64,000 nucleotides of DNA. Origin: JBBRHQ01 sp963725315 (GTDB lineage Bacteria > Actinomycetota > Thermoleophilia > Solirubrobacterales > 70-9). Under the pieces are notes generated by a model. That model did no database searches, was not told where the DNA came from, and saw nothing but the letters and a program-made list of their open reading frames with translations. Location of the stretch: the NCBI GenBank assembly GCA_963725315.1, contig CAVRYA010000008.1, positions 48,289 through 112,288 of the forward strand, in the 5' to 3' direction. The position numbers and the translations under genes were made by a program. This document shows, piece after piece, positions 1 through 8,209 of the stretch (position 1 is its first letter; every line of letters begins with the position of its first letter).

Positions 1-1180
1 CGTCGGCCGCCTCGATCCAGGAGGTCTCCGACTCGCGCGCCTCGGCGACCAGGCGCTCGAGCAGCTCGCTGCCGCGCTCCAGGGTGCGGCCGAAGCTCTC
101 CTCCTCGTCGGCGACCCAGCGGGCGATCGACTCCCGCTCGGCGACGATCTCGGGGTAGGCCTCGCCCATCACCTCGATCGTCCGCTCGGCGAAGCGCCCC
201 AGCCAGGGCGCCTCGAGCCCCATCGTGCGGCCCTGCTGGATCGCCCGGCGCATGATCCGCCGCAGGATGTAGCCGCGGTCCTCGTTCGAGGGCACGACGC
301 CGTCGGCGATCAGGAAGGCGGTGCCGCGGGAGTGATCGGCGACGATCCGCATCGCGCGGGTGGTCGCCGCGTCCTCGCCGTAGGAGCGACCCGAGAGCTC
401 CTCGCCAAGCTCGATCAGCGGCCGCAGGAGGTCCGTCTCGAACACCGAGGGGACGTCCTGGAGGATCGCCGCCATCCGCTCCAGCCCCATGCCGGTGTCG
501 ATGTTGCGCATCGGCAGCTCGCTCAGGGTGCCGTCCTCGGCCAGGTCGTAGCCCATGAAGACGTGGTTCCAGAACTCGAGGAAGCGGTCGGTGTCGTCGC
601 CGGGCCTCTCGCCGGGAGCCCCGAACTCCTCGCCGCGGTCGTAGTAGAGCTCCGAGCAGGGGCCGCAGGGACCGGCCGGGCCGCCCTGCCAGAAGTTCTC
701 CGAGCGGGGCAGGGCGACGATCCTCTCCTCGGGCAGCCCGATCCCCTTCCAGATCTCGACCGCCTCGGAATCGGGGCCGAGGCCGAGCTCCTCGTCGCCG
801 CCGAAAACGGTCACCCAGATCTGGGAGGGGTCGAAGCCGAAGCCCTCGATCGAGAGCTGCCAGCCCATCTCGATCGACTCCTGCTTGTAGTAGTCGCCGA
901 AGCTCCAGTTGCCGAGCATCTCGAAGAAGGTGAGGTGGCGAGCGGTGTTGCCGACCTCCTCGATGTCGGTGGTGCGAAAGCACTTCTGCACGTCGGTCAC
1001 CCGGGCCGCCGGAGGGTCCTCGAGGCCGAGGAAGCTGGGCTTGAAGGGCTGCATCCCGGCCGTCGTCAGCAGCACCGAGGGGTCGTGCGAGGCGGGCACG
1101 AGCGAGGCGGAGGTCACGCGCAGGTGGTCTCGCTGCTCGAAGAAGGAGAGGTAGGTCTCGCGGATCTGGGAGGCTCGCAT
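1..1180 (-). CDS. alaS: Alanyl-tRNA synthetase, N-terminal part (cut by window edge)
   Basis: Charges tRNA-Ala with alanine in the cytoplasm. The visible 393 codons start at an ATG (complement of 1178-1180) with MRASQIRETYLSFF and cover the class II catalytic core: the QPFKPSFLG stretch, the KCFRTTDIEEVGNTARH block, the GGPAGPCGPCSELYYD glycine-rich loop and NIDTGMGLERM. The editing and C-Ala domains lie beyond base 1. The gene is downstream of the MnmA fusion on the same strand, separated by about 100 bases that hold a perfect inverted repeat. The family assignment is firm; only the 3' part is missing. Confidence 0.97.
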   Translation of the reverse strand, partial: MRASQIRETYLSFFEQRDHLRVTSASLVPASHDPSVLLTTAGMQPFKPSFLGLEDPPAARVTDVQKCFRTTDIEEVGNTARHLTFFEMLGNWSFGDYYKQESIEMGWQLSIEGFGFDPSQIWVTVFGGDEELGLGPDSEAVEIWKGIGLPEERIVALPRSENFWQGGPAGPCGPCSELYYDRGEEFGAPGERPGDDTDRFLEFWNHVFMGYDLAEDGTLSELPMRNIDTGMGLERMAAILQDVPSVFETDLLRPLIELGEELSGRSYGEDAATTRAMRIVADHSRGTAFLIADGVVPSNEDRGYILRRIMRRAIQQGRTMGLEAPWLGRFAERTIEVMGEAYPEIVAERESIARWVADEEESFGRTLERGSELLERLVAEARESETSWIEAAD

Positions 1181-1216
1181 GGAGGGGAGAGCCTAAGGCT
1201 AGAAAGCGCCAACCCG

Positions 1217-1262
1217 ACGTGGGACCTTTCAAGCGTCTATTGGCGGCTCAAAGGTCCCACGT
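1217..1262. other. Perfect 13-bp inverted repeat between mnmA and alaS
   Basis: The arms at 1217-1229 and 1250-1262 are perfectly complementary (ACGTGGGACCTTT against AAAGGTCCCACGT) around a 20-base loop. The repeat follows the mnmA stop and precedes the alaS start, both read on the minus strand. No run of T follows either arm, so it is not a standard intrinsic terminator. It could be an RNA processing or attenuation hairpin in the alaS leader, or an operator. It does not show the conserved T-box antiterminator sequence. Confidence 0.6.
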
Positions 1263-1276
1263 ACGCGGCGGCTTCC

Positions 1277-2719
1277 TCAGGCGGCGATGGTGGCGTGGCC
1301 GACGATCGCTTCTCCGCGCAGCAGCACGGCGGTCTGCCCGGGAGCCGGCCCTGCGAAGGGCCGCGTGAGGCTGAGGCGCAGGCTCGGGTGTCGCCCGGCG
1401 CCGGCGTCTCCCTCGATCGCGGCGCCAACCGCCTCGGCGTGGTAACGGAGCCTCACCGCGTCGACGCACTCGCCGTCGCGGTGAAGCACGGCGTCGCGCA
1501 AGCGCACCTCGCGCCGTTCCAGCTCCACGAGGTCACCGACCGTCACCGTGTTCGCGCCGGCGTCGGTGGCCAGCACGTAGAGGGGGCGGTCCGAGGCCAC
1601 GCCGATGCCCCGCCGCTGCCCGACGGTGAAGTGATGGTGGCCGCGGTGGCGCCCCAGCTTGCGCCCGCCTCGGTCGAGGAGATCGCCGTCGCGATCGCCA
1701 AGGTCGCCGTGCCGGCGCAGGAAGGCGCGCTTGCCCTGCCCGGCGAGGAAGCAAAGGTCCTGGCTCTCGGGCTTGCGGGCGACGGGCAGGCCGTGGCGCG
1801 CGGCCAGCGCCCGCACCTCGGCCTTGGGGCGCTCGGCCAGCGGGAAGCGCAGGCGGGCCAGCAGCTCGGGGGGCAGGGCGGCGAGCATGTAGCTCTGGTC
1901 CTTGGCGGCGTCAGCGGCGGGCACGAGCAGCTCGCCCTCGGGCTCCGAGATCGTACGGGCGTAGTGGCCGGTGACCAGATCCGCCGCCCCTATCCGGTCG
2001 GCGAGCGACAGCATCGCGGCGATCCTCACCTCGCCGTTGCAGAGCACGCACGGATTCGGGGTCTCCCCGGCCGCGTAGCCGGAGAGGAACTCTCCCACCA
2101 CCCGACGGCGGAAGACGTCCTCGAGGTCGAGCGTCAGGTGTGGCAGGCCGAGCGAGTGGGCCAGCCCGCGGGCTCCGAGCACCGCCTCGGGCGAGCAGCA
2201 GGCCTTGGTGCCGTCGGTCTCGGGGTCGGCCCAGAGCTTGACCGTCACCGCGACAACGTCGGCGCCGCGCTCGCGCTCGAGCAGCGCCGCGACGGCGCTG
2301 TCGACGCCGCCCGAGACGGCGACCAGGACGCGGCCTGGGTCTGGATCAGCGAGACGGGTGCCCGAGCCCGCCGCGGCGGAGAGGGCGCGGTGAAGGGCGT
2401 CGGTGGCGAGCCGGGCGGCGTGCTGCTTGCCGGGGCTGAGGCCGCCAAGGGCCTCTTCCACCTCGGCCGGGCCGATCGTCGCCGCATCAAGAACCCCAGC
2501 GCCCTCGATCAGCTCGGCAGCAGCGTTGGCCGCCGCGCGGGTGGCGCCGCAGCCCTCGGTGTCGAGGCTGACGGCGGCCAACCGCCCCTGATCGATCGTC
2601 AGCGAGATCCGCACCAGATCGCCACAGGGGGCTCCCCCCGCGGCTCCGGTGAACGAGCCCGGGGCCGCCGGCCCGATCCGCGAGGTCTCAGCGAGCTGGG
2701 TCTCGAATGCTTCGTTCAC
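1277..2719 (-). CDS. mnmA: IscU/NifU-like scaffold domain fused to tRNA 2-thiouridylase MnmA
   Basis: MnmA makes 2-thiouridine at wobble position 34 of Lys, Glu and Gln tRNAs. From the GTG at 2717-2719 the protein is about 480 residues. Residues 1 to about 115 resemble the Fe-S scaffold IscU/NifU-N: GGAPCGD and EGCGAT match two scaffold cysteines and the Asp, but the third site reads KQHAAR where IscU has His-Cys. The rest is MnmA: the PP-loop SGGVDSAV, then ETPNPCVLC with a CxxC pair, then SQDLCF with the second conserved cysteine. An in-frame ATG at 2822-2824 would add 35 residues without recognisable homology; neither start has a strong ribosome site, so the start is uncertain. Fusion seen directly; Fe-S delivery is inferred. 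Confidence 0.88.
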   Translation of the reverse strand: MNEAFETQLAETSRIGPAAPGSFTGAAGGAPCGDLVRISLTIDQGRLAAVSLDTEGCGATRAAANAAAELIEGAGVLDAATIGPAEVEEALGGLSPGKQHAARLATDALHRALSAAAGSGTRLADPDPGRVLVAVSGGVDSAVAALLERERGADVVAVTVKLWADPETDGTKACCSPEAVLGARGLAHSLGLPHLTLDLEDVFRRRVVGEFLSGYAAGETPNPCVLCNGEVRIAAMLSLADRIGAADLVTGHYARTISEPEGELLVPAADAAKDQSYMLAALPPELLARLRFPLAERPKAEVRALAARHGLPVARKPESQDLCFLAGQGKRAFLRRHGDLGDRDGDLLDRGGRKLGRHRGHHHFTVGQRRGIGVASDRPLYVLATDAGANTVTVGDLVELERREVRLRDAVLHRDGECVDAVRLRYHAEAVGAAIEGDAGAGRHPSLRLSLTRPFAGPAPGQTAVLLRGEAIVGHATIAA

Positions 2720-2825
2720 GAAAAAGAGGCCCCAACCCGGCGTTACCACCCCTGGCTTTGATCCCTTCAGAGAAGGTGGGTGCCTACTCCTGACCCCACG
2801 GGGCCCGGAGATACCGGCTCCCAAG

Positions 2826-2847
2826 CCGTTTGTGTTGGGTCAAACGG
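2826..2847. other. Short hairpin downstream of the DUF2007-like gene
   Basis: A 7-bp perfect inverted repeat (CCGTTTG, 8-base loop, CAAACGG) lies between the DUF2007-like gene and mnmA on the minus strand. It has no T run. It may be a weak terminator or processing site, or lie within the leader of mnmA. Confidence 0.35.
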
Positions 2848-2904
2848 TGGGATGGCTGGCGCACGGGCTAGAGCCACCGGGAACCGTAGCAGCGGCGGGG
2901 CCGA

Positions 2905-3207
2905 TCACTCGATGTTGGAGAGCATCATCTCCGCCTCGCTCCAGCTCTCCGGGGGCACCCGTAGGGCGATGTCGCCGCGCCCGAAGCGGTCCAGCTCCCA
3001 GTCCGCAGTCAGCGCCGACTCGATCCCGGCCTCGGTCAGCGACTGGTGCCAGGCGCGTGCGGTGCCGAGGTCGCCGAAGTCCCGCACCACCTCCCACTCG
3101 TCGAAGCGGGGGTCGCCGACGTGGACCGGGGTCTGACCTGGACCGGGCGTGCGGCTGCGGATGCGGTCGCGAAGCCACTCGAACGGGCTCCTCGGCTCCT
3201 CGCTCAC
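2905..3207 (-). CDS. Small DUF2007-like protein
   Basis: A 100-residue soluble protein starting at GTG, 19 bases downstream of aspS. The C-terminal half (SLTEAGIESALTADW, then GRGDIALRVPPESWSEAEMML) resembles the DUF2007 'putative signal transducing' fold, in which a short beta-alpha unit ends in a conserved LxVPxxxxxxA stretch. The N-terminal 45 residues are basic and proline-rich (RDRIRSRTPGPGQTP). The position directly after aspS suggests cotranscription with hisS-aspS. The family call is moderate and no reaction is known. Confidence 0.72.
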   Translation of the reverse strand: MSEEPRSPFEWLRDRIRSRTPGPGQTPVHVGDPRFDEWEVVRDFGDLGTARAWHQSLTEAGIESALTADWELDRFGRGDIALRVPPESWSEAEMMLSNIE

Positions 3208-3226
3208 CGATGCGCCTCCCCGTCGC

Positions 3227-5017
3227 TCAGCCGGGCCGCCTGGCGCGCGCCTGGAGCCCGAGCTCGCGGAGCTGGCGCTCGTCGACCGGGGCGGGGGCCG
3301 CGGTGAGCGGATCGCCGCCTGAGGCGGTCTTCGGGAAGGCGATCACGTCGCGGATCGAGTCCGTGCCGTGCAGCAGCGCGACCCAGCGATCGAGCCCGTA
3401 GGCGATGCCCCCGTGCGGCGGGGCGCCGTAGCGCAGCGCCTCGAGCAGGAAGCCGAAGCGCTCCTCGGCCTCCTCGCGACCGATCCCGAGAACCTCGAAG
3501 GCAGCCCGCTGGACCTCGGGGTCGTGGATTCGGATCGAGCCGCCACCCAGCTCGACCCCGTTCCAGACCATGTCGTAGGCGAGCGCCCGGGCGGCGCCGG
3601 GGTCGGCCGGTTCGATCCCCGAGGCTGGGGAGGTGAACGGGTGATGGAGCGGCTCCCAGCGATCCTCCTCCGGGTCGTGCTCGAAGAGCGGCCAGTCGAC
3701 GATCCAGTTGAGCTCGTTCGCTCCATCGGGGATCAGCCCCCAGCGCCGGCCGAGCCGCTGGCGCAGGCCGCCAAGGATCGCCGCCGCCCGCGCCTCCTCG
3801 TCGGCGGCGATCAGCATCAGATCCCCCTCGGAGGCGCCGAGGCGCTGGTTGAGGCCGGAGAGCTCCTCGGCCGAGAGGAACTTGGCGATCGGCGCGCGCC
3901 AACCATCGCCTTCGCGGAAAGCCCAGACGAGTCCCTTGGCGCCGAGCTCCTTGGCCTCTTCGATCAGCCCGTCGAGCTCAGCCCGCGAGAGGTCCCGCTG
4001 CCCGGCGTTGAGGCCGCGGACGACCCCGCCGGAGCCGATCACCGCGCCGAAGGCGTTGAACTCGGTGCCCTCGAGCAGGTCGGTGAGGTCGGCGATCTCG
4101 AGCCCGAAGCGGGTGTCCGGCCGGTCCGTGCCGAAGCGCGCGATCGCCTCGTCGTAGGCGATCCGGGGGAACGGCGGAGTGACCTCGATTCCCATCTCGC
4201 CCAGCACGTGGGCGATCAGGCGCTCGTTGAGGTCGATCACGTCCTCGACCCCGACAAATGACATTTCGAGATCCAATTGGGTGAAGTCGGGCTGGCGGTC
4301 GGCCCGCAGGTCCTCGTCGCGGAAGCAGCGGGCGATCTGGAAGTAGCGCTCGAACCCGGCGACCATCAGCAGCTGCTTGAAGAGCTGCGGTGACTGCGGC
4401 AGGGCGTAGAAGGAGCCCTGCTGGAGGCGGCTGGGGACAAGAAAGTCGCGGGCGCCCTCGGGGGTCGAGCGGGTCAGCACCGGGGTCTCGATCTCGTAGA
4501 AGCCCTCCGCGCCGAGGAAGCTCCGCATCGAGGTCGTCACCCGATGTCGGAGCGCCAGCGCCCGCTGCATCGGCTCCCGGCGCAGATCGAGATAACGGTG
4601 GCGCAGGCGGGCGTCCTCGCCGACCTCGCCCGAAAAGCCCTCGATTTCGAACGGGGGCGTCTCGGCATCTGCGAGCACCTCGGCTTCGGCGACGAGCACC
4701 TCGACCTCGCCGGTTGGCAGATCCGGGTTGACCGTCTCCTCCGATCGCCTCACCACCTCGCCAGAGGCGGTGAGCACGTCCTCCGCCCGCAGCCCGTGGG
4801 CCATCTCGTGCGCCTCCCCCGCGGTGTCGGGGTTGAAGACGAGCTGCACGATCCCGGTGCGGTCGCGCAGATCGATGAAGATCAGACCGCCATGGTCGCG
4901 GCGGCGATGGACCCAGCCGGCGACCCGCGCCTCCGAGCCGACCCGGTCGGGCAGCACCTGGCCGCACCAGGTGTCGCGGTAGGAGTTGGGGCGAAGGGCC
5001 GGAAGGGGCTCGCTCAC
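3227..5017 (-). CDS. aspS: Aspartyl-tRNA synthetase (bacterial type)
   Basis: Attaches aspartate to tRNA-Asp. The 596-residue length is normal for the bacterial family. An N-terminal OB-fold anticodon domain (VAGWVHRRRDHGGLIFIDLRD) is followed by class II motif 2 (FRDEDLRADRQPDFTQLD), the inserted GAD domain and motif 3 near the C-terminus (GIAYGLDRWVALL). The GTG start at 5015-5017 overlaps the hisS stop by four bases, and translation upstream of it reads hisS out of frame, so this start is preferred over longer readings. hisS-aspS pairing is common in actinobacteria. Confidence 0.97.
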   Translation of the reverse strand: MSEPLPALRPNSYRDTWCGQVLPDRVGSEARVAGWVHRRRDHGGLIFIDLRDRTGIVQLVFNPDTAGEAHEMAHGLRAEDVLTASGEVVRRSEETVNPDLPTGEVEVLVAEAEVLADAETPPFEIEGFSGEVGEDARLRHRYLDLRREPMQRALALRHRVTTSMRSFLGAEGFYEIETPVLTRSTPEGARDFLVPSRLQQGSFYALPQSPQLFKQLLMVAGFERYFQIARCFRDEDLRADRQPDFTQLDLEMSFVGVEDVIDLNERLIAHVLGEMGIEVTPPFPRIAYDEAIARFGTDRPDTRFGLEIADLTDLLEGTEFNAFGAVIGSGGVVRGLNAGQRDLSRAELDGLIEEAKELGAKGLVWAFREGDGWRAPIAKFLSAEELSGLNQRLGASEGDLMLIAADEEARAAAILGGLRQRLGRRWGLIPDGANELNWIVDWPLFEHDPEEDRWEPLHHPFTSPASGIEPADPGAARALAYDMVWNGVELGGGSIRIHDPEVQRAAFEVLGIGREEAEERFGFLLEALRYGAPPHGGIAYGLDRWVALLHGTDSIRDVIAFPKTASGGDPLTAAPAPVDERQLRELGLQARARRPG

Positions 5018-6273
5018 GAGCCGTCCCTCCTCAGCTCCTCGAGGCGCTCGATCGCCGCGACCGGGTCGAGCGAGCTCTGGTCGCCACTCTGCATGTCGCG
5101 GAGCTGGGCCGAGCCGTCCTCCTCGAGGATCACCGTCGCCCTGGCGCCGATACGGTCGGCCTGCTTGAGCTGTCCCTTCAGCCCCCGGGCGCCGAGGTCG
5201 AGCTCCGCCGAGAGCCCGGCGTTTCGCAGCTCGGCAACCAGGGCCAGCGCCCGCCGGCGCTGCTCGGGGTCGGTGGCGGCGACGAAGGCGTCGCACGGCT
5301 CCGCGGAGACCTCCGCTTCCGCGCCCATCGCCAGCAGGATCCTCTCGATGCCCGCCGCCCAGCCGGCGGCGGGAGTCGCCGGCCCACCGACCTGCTGGAC
5401 CAGGCGGTCGTAGCGGCCGCCGCCGCCGATCTGGGACTGGGCGCCGAGGTGGGCGCAGTCGAGCTCGAACACGGTGCGGGTGTAGTAGTCCAGCCCGCGC
5501 ACCAGGGTGTCGTCGATCTCGTAGGAGACGCCGTTGGCGTCGAGCAGCGAGCGGACGGCCTCGAAGTGCTCGGCGTCGTCGCCGTCGAGGCGCTCGAGCA
5601 ACCTCGGCGCGCCGGCCATCACCTCATGGGTGCCCTCGTCCTTGGAGTCGAATGCCCGCATCGGGTTGGCATCGATCCGCTCGCGCACGTCGCCCGCCAG
5701 CCGCGACTCGTTCGCGCGTAGGTAGGCGATCAGCTCGTCGCGGTAGGAGGCGCGCGACTCGGGCGAGCCGAGGCTGGAGAGCCGCAGCGTCACCCCGGGC
5801 ACCCCCAGCTCGCCGATGATCTCCTCGAAGAGCATGATCACCTCGGCGTCGACCAGCGGATCGTCGGAGCCGATCGCCTCGGCCCCGAACTGGTGGAACT
5901 GGCGGTAGCGGCCGGCCTGGGGCGCCTCGTAGCGGAAGAAGGGGCCCCAGTAGAAGAGCTTCACGGGCTGGGCCAGCTTGTGCATCCCGTGCTCGACGTA
6001 GGCGCGGCAGACCGAGGCGGTGCCCTCAGGCCGCAGGCTGATGCTGCGCCCGCCGCGGTCCTCGAAGGTGAACATCTCCTTCTCGACCACGTCGGTCCCC
6101 TCCCCCACCCCGCGCTCGAACAGCTCGGTGTCCTCGAAGATCGGGGTCTCGATGCGGCCGTAGCCGGCCCGCCCGAAGACGCCGCGCACGACCCCCTCGA
6201 GGCGGTCTCGGGCGCGCGCGTCGGCCGGAAGGACGTCGAAGGTCCCCTTCGGTGCTTGGGCGCCTGCGCTCAT
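5014..6273 (-). CDS. hisS: Histidyl-tRNA synthetase
   Basis: Attaches histidine to tRNA-His. The 419-residue protein begins MSAGAQAPKGTFDVLP. It carries class II motif 2 (FRYEAPQAGRYRQFHQFG), the HisA signature GLDYYTRTVFE, motif 3 (AAGIERILLAM) and a C-terminal anticodon-binding domain. It overlaps aspS by four bases, which implies translational coupling, and lies 19 bases downstream of the MBL-fold hydrolase gene. Confidence 0.97.
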   Translation of the reverse strand: MSAGAQAPKGTFDVLPADARARDRLEGVVRGVFGRAGYGRIETPIFEDTELFERGVGEGTDVVEKEMFTFEDRGGRSISLRPEGTASVCRAYVEHGMHKLAQPVKLFYWGPFFRYEAPQAGRYRQFHQFGAEAIGSDDPLVDAEVIMLFEEIIGELGVPGVTLRLSSLGSPESRASYRDELIAYLRANESRLAGDVRERIDANPMRAFDSKDEGTHEVMAGAPRLLERLDGDDAEHFEAVRSLLDANGVSYEIDDTLVRGLDYYTRTVFELDCAHLGAQSQIGGGGRYDRLVQQVGGPATPAAGWAAGIERILLAMGAEAEVSAEPCDAFVAATDPEQRRRALALVAELRNAGLSAELDLGARGLKGQLKQADRIGARATVILEEDGSAQLRDMQSGDQSSLDPVAAIERLEELRRDGS

Positions 6274-6292
6274 CGGCTTGCGGTCGCGCCGT

Positions 6293-6931
6293 TCAGCGCG
6301 CCAGCTCGGCCAGGAACGGGTTCGAGGCCCGCTCGGCCCCGATCGAGGTGATCCCCATGTGGCCCGGGTAGACCGTCGTCTCGGGGGAGTGCGACTCGAC
6401 CAGCGTCCCGATCGATTTCAGCAGGGTCTCCCAGTCGCCACCCGGGAGGTCGGTGCGACCGACCGAGCCCTGGAAGAGCACGTCGCCGGAGAAGATCGCC
6501 TCCTCGCCCCGAACCGAGTAGGTGACGTGGCCGGGGCTGTGCCCCGGGGTGAAGATGACGTCGATCTCGAAGCCGGCCAACTCGAGCTTCTCGCCCCCGG
6601 CGAGAGTCTCGTCGGCGTCGTAGCTCTCGAACGGCCCGAAGCCGGGCCAGGGGACGAAGGCCATGATGTCGGCCAGCAGCGGCACCTCGATCTCCGGGCA
6701 GTAGACGGGTGCGCCGGTGGCCTTGGCGACGGGCGCGACCGCGCCGATGTGATCGAAGTGGCAGTGGGTGAGCAGGATCGCCTCGACCTCGAGGCCGAGC
6801 TCCTCGACCGGCGCGAGGATCCGCTCCGCCTCGTCGCCAGGATCGACAATCAGGGCGCGCTCAGAGCCATCGCGACGGAAGACGAAGCAGTTCTCGGCGA
6901 CCTGCCCGACCGTGAACATGCGGACGTCCAT
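6293..6931 (-). CDS. MBL-fold metallo-hydrolase (glyoxalase II-like)
   Basis: A 212-residue cytoplasmic metallo-beta-lactamase-fold protein. THCHFDHIG carries the HxHxDH zinc-binding motif, and the later GHSPGH and YPGHMG motifs supply further metal ligands. Size and order fit the small bacterial glyoxalase II-like (YcbL-type) group, which hydrolyses thioesters. The natural substrate cannot be told from sequence. It lies one base downstream of a small membrane-protein gene and upstream of hisS. Confidence 0.9.
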   Translation of the reverse strand: MDVRMFTVGQVAENCFVFRRDGSERALIVDPGDEAERILAPVEELGLEVEAILLTHCHFDHIGAVAPVAKATGAPVYCPEIEVPLLADIMAFVPWPGFGPFESYDADETLAGGEKLELAGFEIDVIFTPGHSPGHVTYSVRGEEAIFSGDVLFQGSVGRTDLPGGDWETLLKSIGTLVESHSPETTVYPGHMGITSIGAERASNPFLAELAR

Positions 6932-7300
6932 CTAGCCGCCCCCCTCCCGCATCTTCGCCCGCTCGCGGCGACGCCACATCAGCCGGTCCATGTAGTAGCC
7001 GGCGGGGATGTAGAAGGCGAGCATGAAGAGGCTTAGAAGCACCGCCACGCCGGCCGGCCGCTTGAAGGCGAGCAGCAGCAGGACGAAGAAGACGGCAGCG
7101 GCGATCAGAGCGCGGATCGTCGCCGAGCGCCAGCTGGGAGGGCGGTCGAGCCGGCTCGGTCCACCACCCCGTTTCGACCGTGCCCGTGCGCGAGCCTCCT
7201 CGCGAGTTCGGGGGCGTGCCTTGCGACGGTTGCCGGTGTCGATCCGGCCGCCCTGGGTCCCGCGATGCTTGCGCCGGCGCTTCTTGCCAGTCTGGGCCAT
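6932..7300 (-). CDS. Small basic two-helix membrane protein
   Basis: 122 residues, unrecognised family. The first 60 residues are very basic (KKRRRKHRGTQGGR, then many Arg-Ala pairs) and are followed by two membrane helices around residues 63-80 and 86-103 and a charged tail (RRRERAKMREGGG). The charge pattern suggests both ends lie in the cytoplasm. It abuts the MBL hydrolase gene without a gap and follows the formimidoyltransferase gene by nine bases, so it is part of the same minus-strand run. Confidence 0.75.
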   Translation of the reverse strand: MAQTGKKRRRKHRGTQGGRIDTGNRRKARPRTREEARARARSKRGGGPSRLDRPPSWRSATIRALIAAAVFFVLLLLAFKRPAGVAVLLSLFMLAFYIPAGYYMDRLMWRRRERAKMREGGG

Positions 7301-7309
7301 GGGCGAAAT

Positions 7310-8209
7310 CTAGCGGGAGCCGCTACGGCGGGAGTCGGGCAGGACCTTCTCGATCACCCGCTTCGCGGGGTCGAAGTCGCGAATCGGCACATCGTCGGGA
7401 TAGCCCTCGAGCGCGGCCTCCGGCAGCAGGCCGACCAGCTCGGCCTCCACCGGCCTCGCACCTGCCTTAGCGGCCAGCTCTCCGATCCTCTCGACCACGA
7501 CGGCCAGGGGGACTGCCAGCGGGTCGTGGACGTTGGTCGAAACCTGGGGCCGTTGGCCGGACAGGACCAGCCCGATCGCGCGCACCCCCGGGAGCCCGCC
7601 CCCCGACTCGCGCAGCTCGGCGGCGATCTCCCGCACCAGCGCCTCGTCACCGTGGTCGAGGACGACGTTGAAGGCGGCCAGGGGCGGGCGCGCGGTGACC
7701 AGGGTCGCGCCGGCGCGGGGATTGAAGGTCGGCGGGCCCCAGTCGGGGGCGATCTCGCCGCTCCCCATCCGCCGCCGCAGCTCCTCCGGGCCGCCGCGGC
7801 GGAAGAAGGCGCGCTCGGCGCGCTCGGGAGCGCCGGCCAGCTCGCCGTAGGCGAAGACGGGGATCCCCAGCTCGCCGATCGCCTCGGCCACGGCGCGGGC
7901 CTCGGCGATGGCGGCCACGCGGTCCGCGGGGTCGAGCCAGACGACGGGGCAGACGTCGAGGGCGCCGACGCAGGGATGAAGGCCCTCGTGGCGGCTCATA
8001 TCGATCAGGTTCAGCGCGGCCTCCGCGCCGGAGACGAGCGGGCTCCGCAGCGACCCGGGGTCGGCCGCCAGCGTGAAGACGGAGCGGTTGTGGTCGGCGT
8101 CGATGTGGCGGTCGAGGAGGGCGGCGCCGCGCGTGAAAGCGGACTCGAGGGCGAGGATGCGATCGGCGTCGCGTCCCTCCGAGACGTTTGGAACCCCGAG
8201 CAGCGCCAA
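7310..8209 (-). CDS. ftcD: Glutamate formimidoyltransferase
   Basis: Transfers the formimino group (in some enzymes the formyl group) from N-formiminoglutamate to tetrahydrofolate in histidine breakdown. The 299 residues correspond to the two transferase subdomains only; the cyclodeaminase part of the mammalian enzyme is absent. Family signatures are PNVSEGRD at the start, DADHNRSVFT and HPCVGALDV. It abuts the M29 aminopeptidase gene. Most of the histidine pathway is 36 kb away (43,312-49,610), where a deiminase route is encoded, so the genome seems to have two ways to process formiminoglutamate. Confidence 0.92.
   Translation of the reverse strand: MALLGVPNVSEGRDADRILALESAFTRGAALLDRHIDADHNRSVFTLAADPGSLRSPLVSGAEAALNLIDMSRHEGLHPCVGALDVCPVVWLDPADRVAAIAEARAVAEAIGELGIPVFAYGELAGAPERAERAFFRRGGPEELRRRMGSGEIAPDWGPPTFNPRAGATLVTARPPLAAFNVVLDHGDEALVREIAAELRESGGGLPGVRAIGLVLSGQRPQVSTNVHDPLAVPLAVVVERIGELAAKAGARPVEAELVGLLPEAALEGYPDDVPIRDFDPAKRVIEKVLPDSRRSGSR

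Noticed and set aside
332..2761. An 809-codon plus-strand open frame across alaS and mnmA
   Set aside because: It is the antisense shadow of two well-recognised minus-strand genes in high-GC DNA and has no family features.
3227..5296. A 689-residue aspS
   Set aside because: The first 93 codons read hisS in another frame. The GTG at 5015-5017 matches the family start and gives a four-base overlap with hisS.
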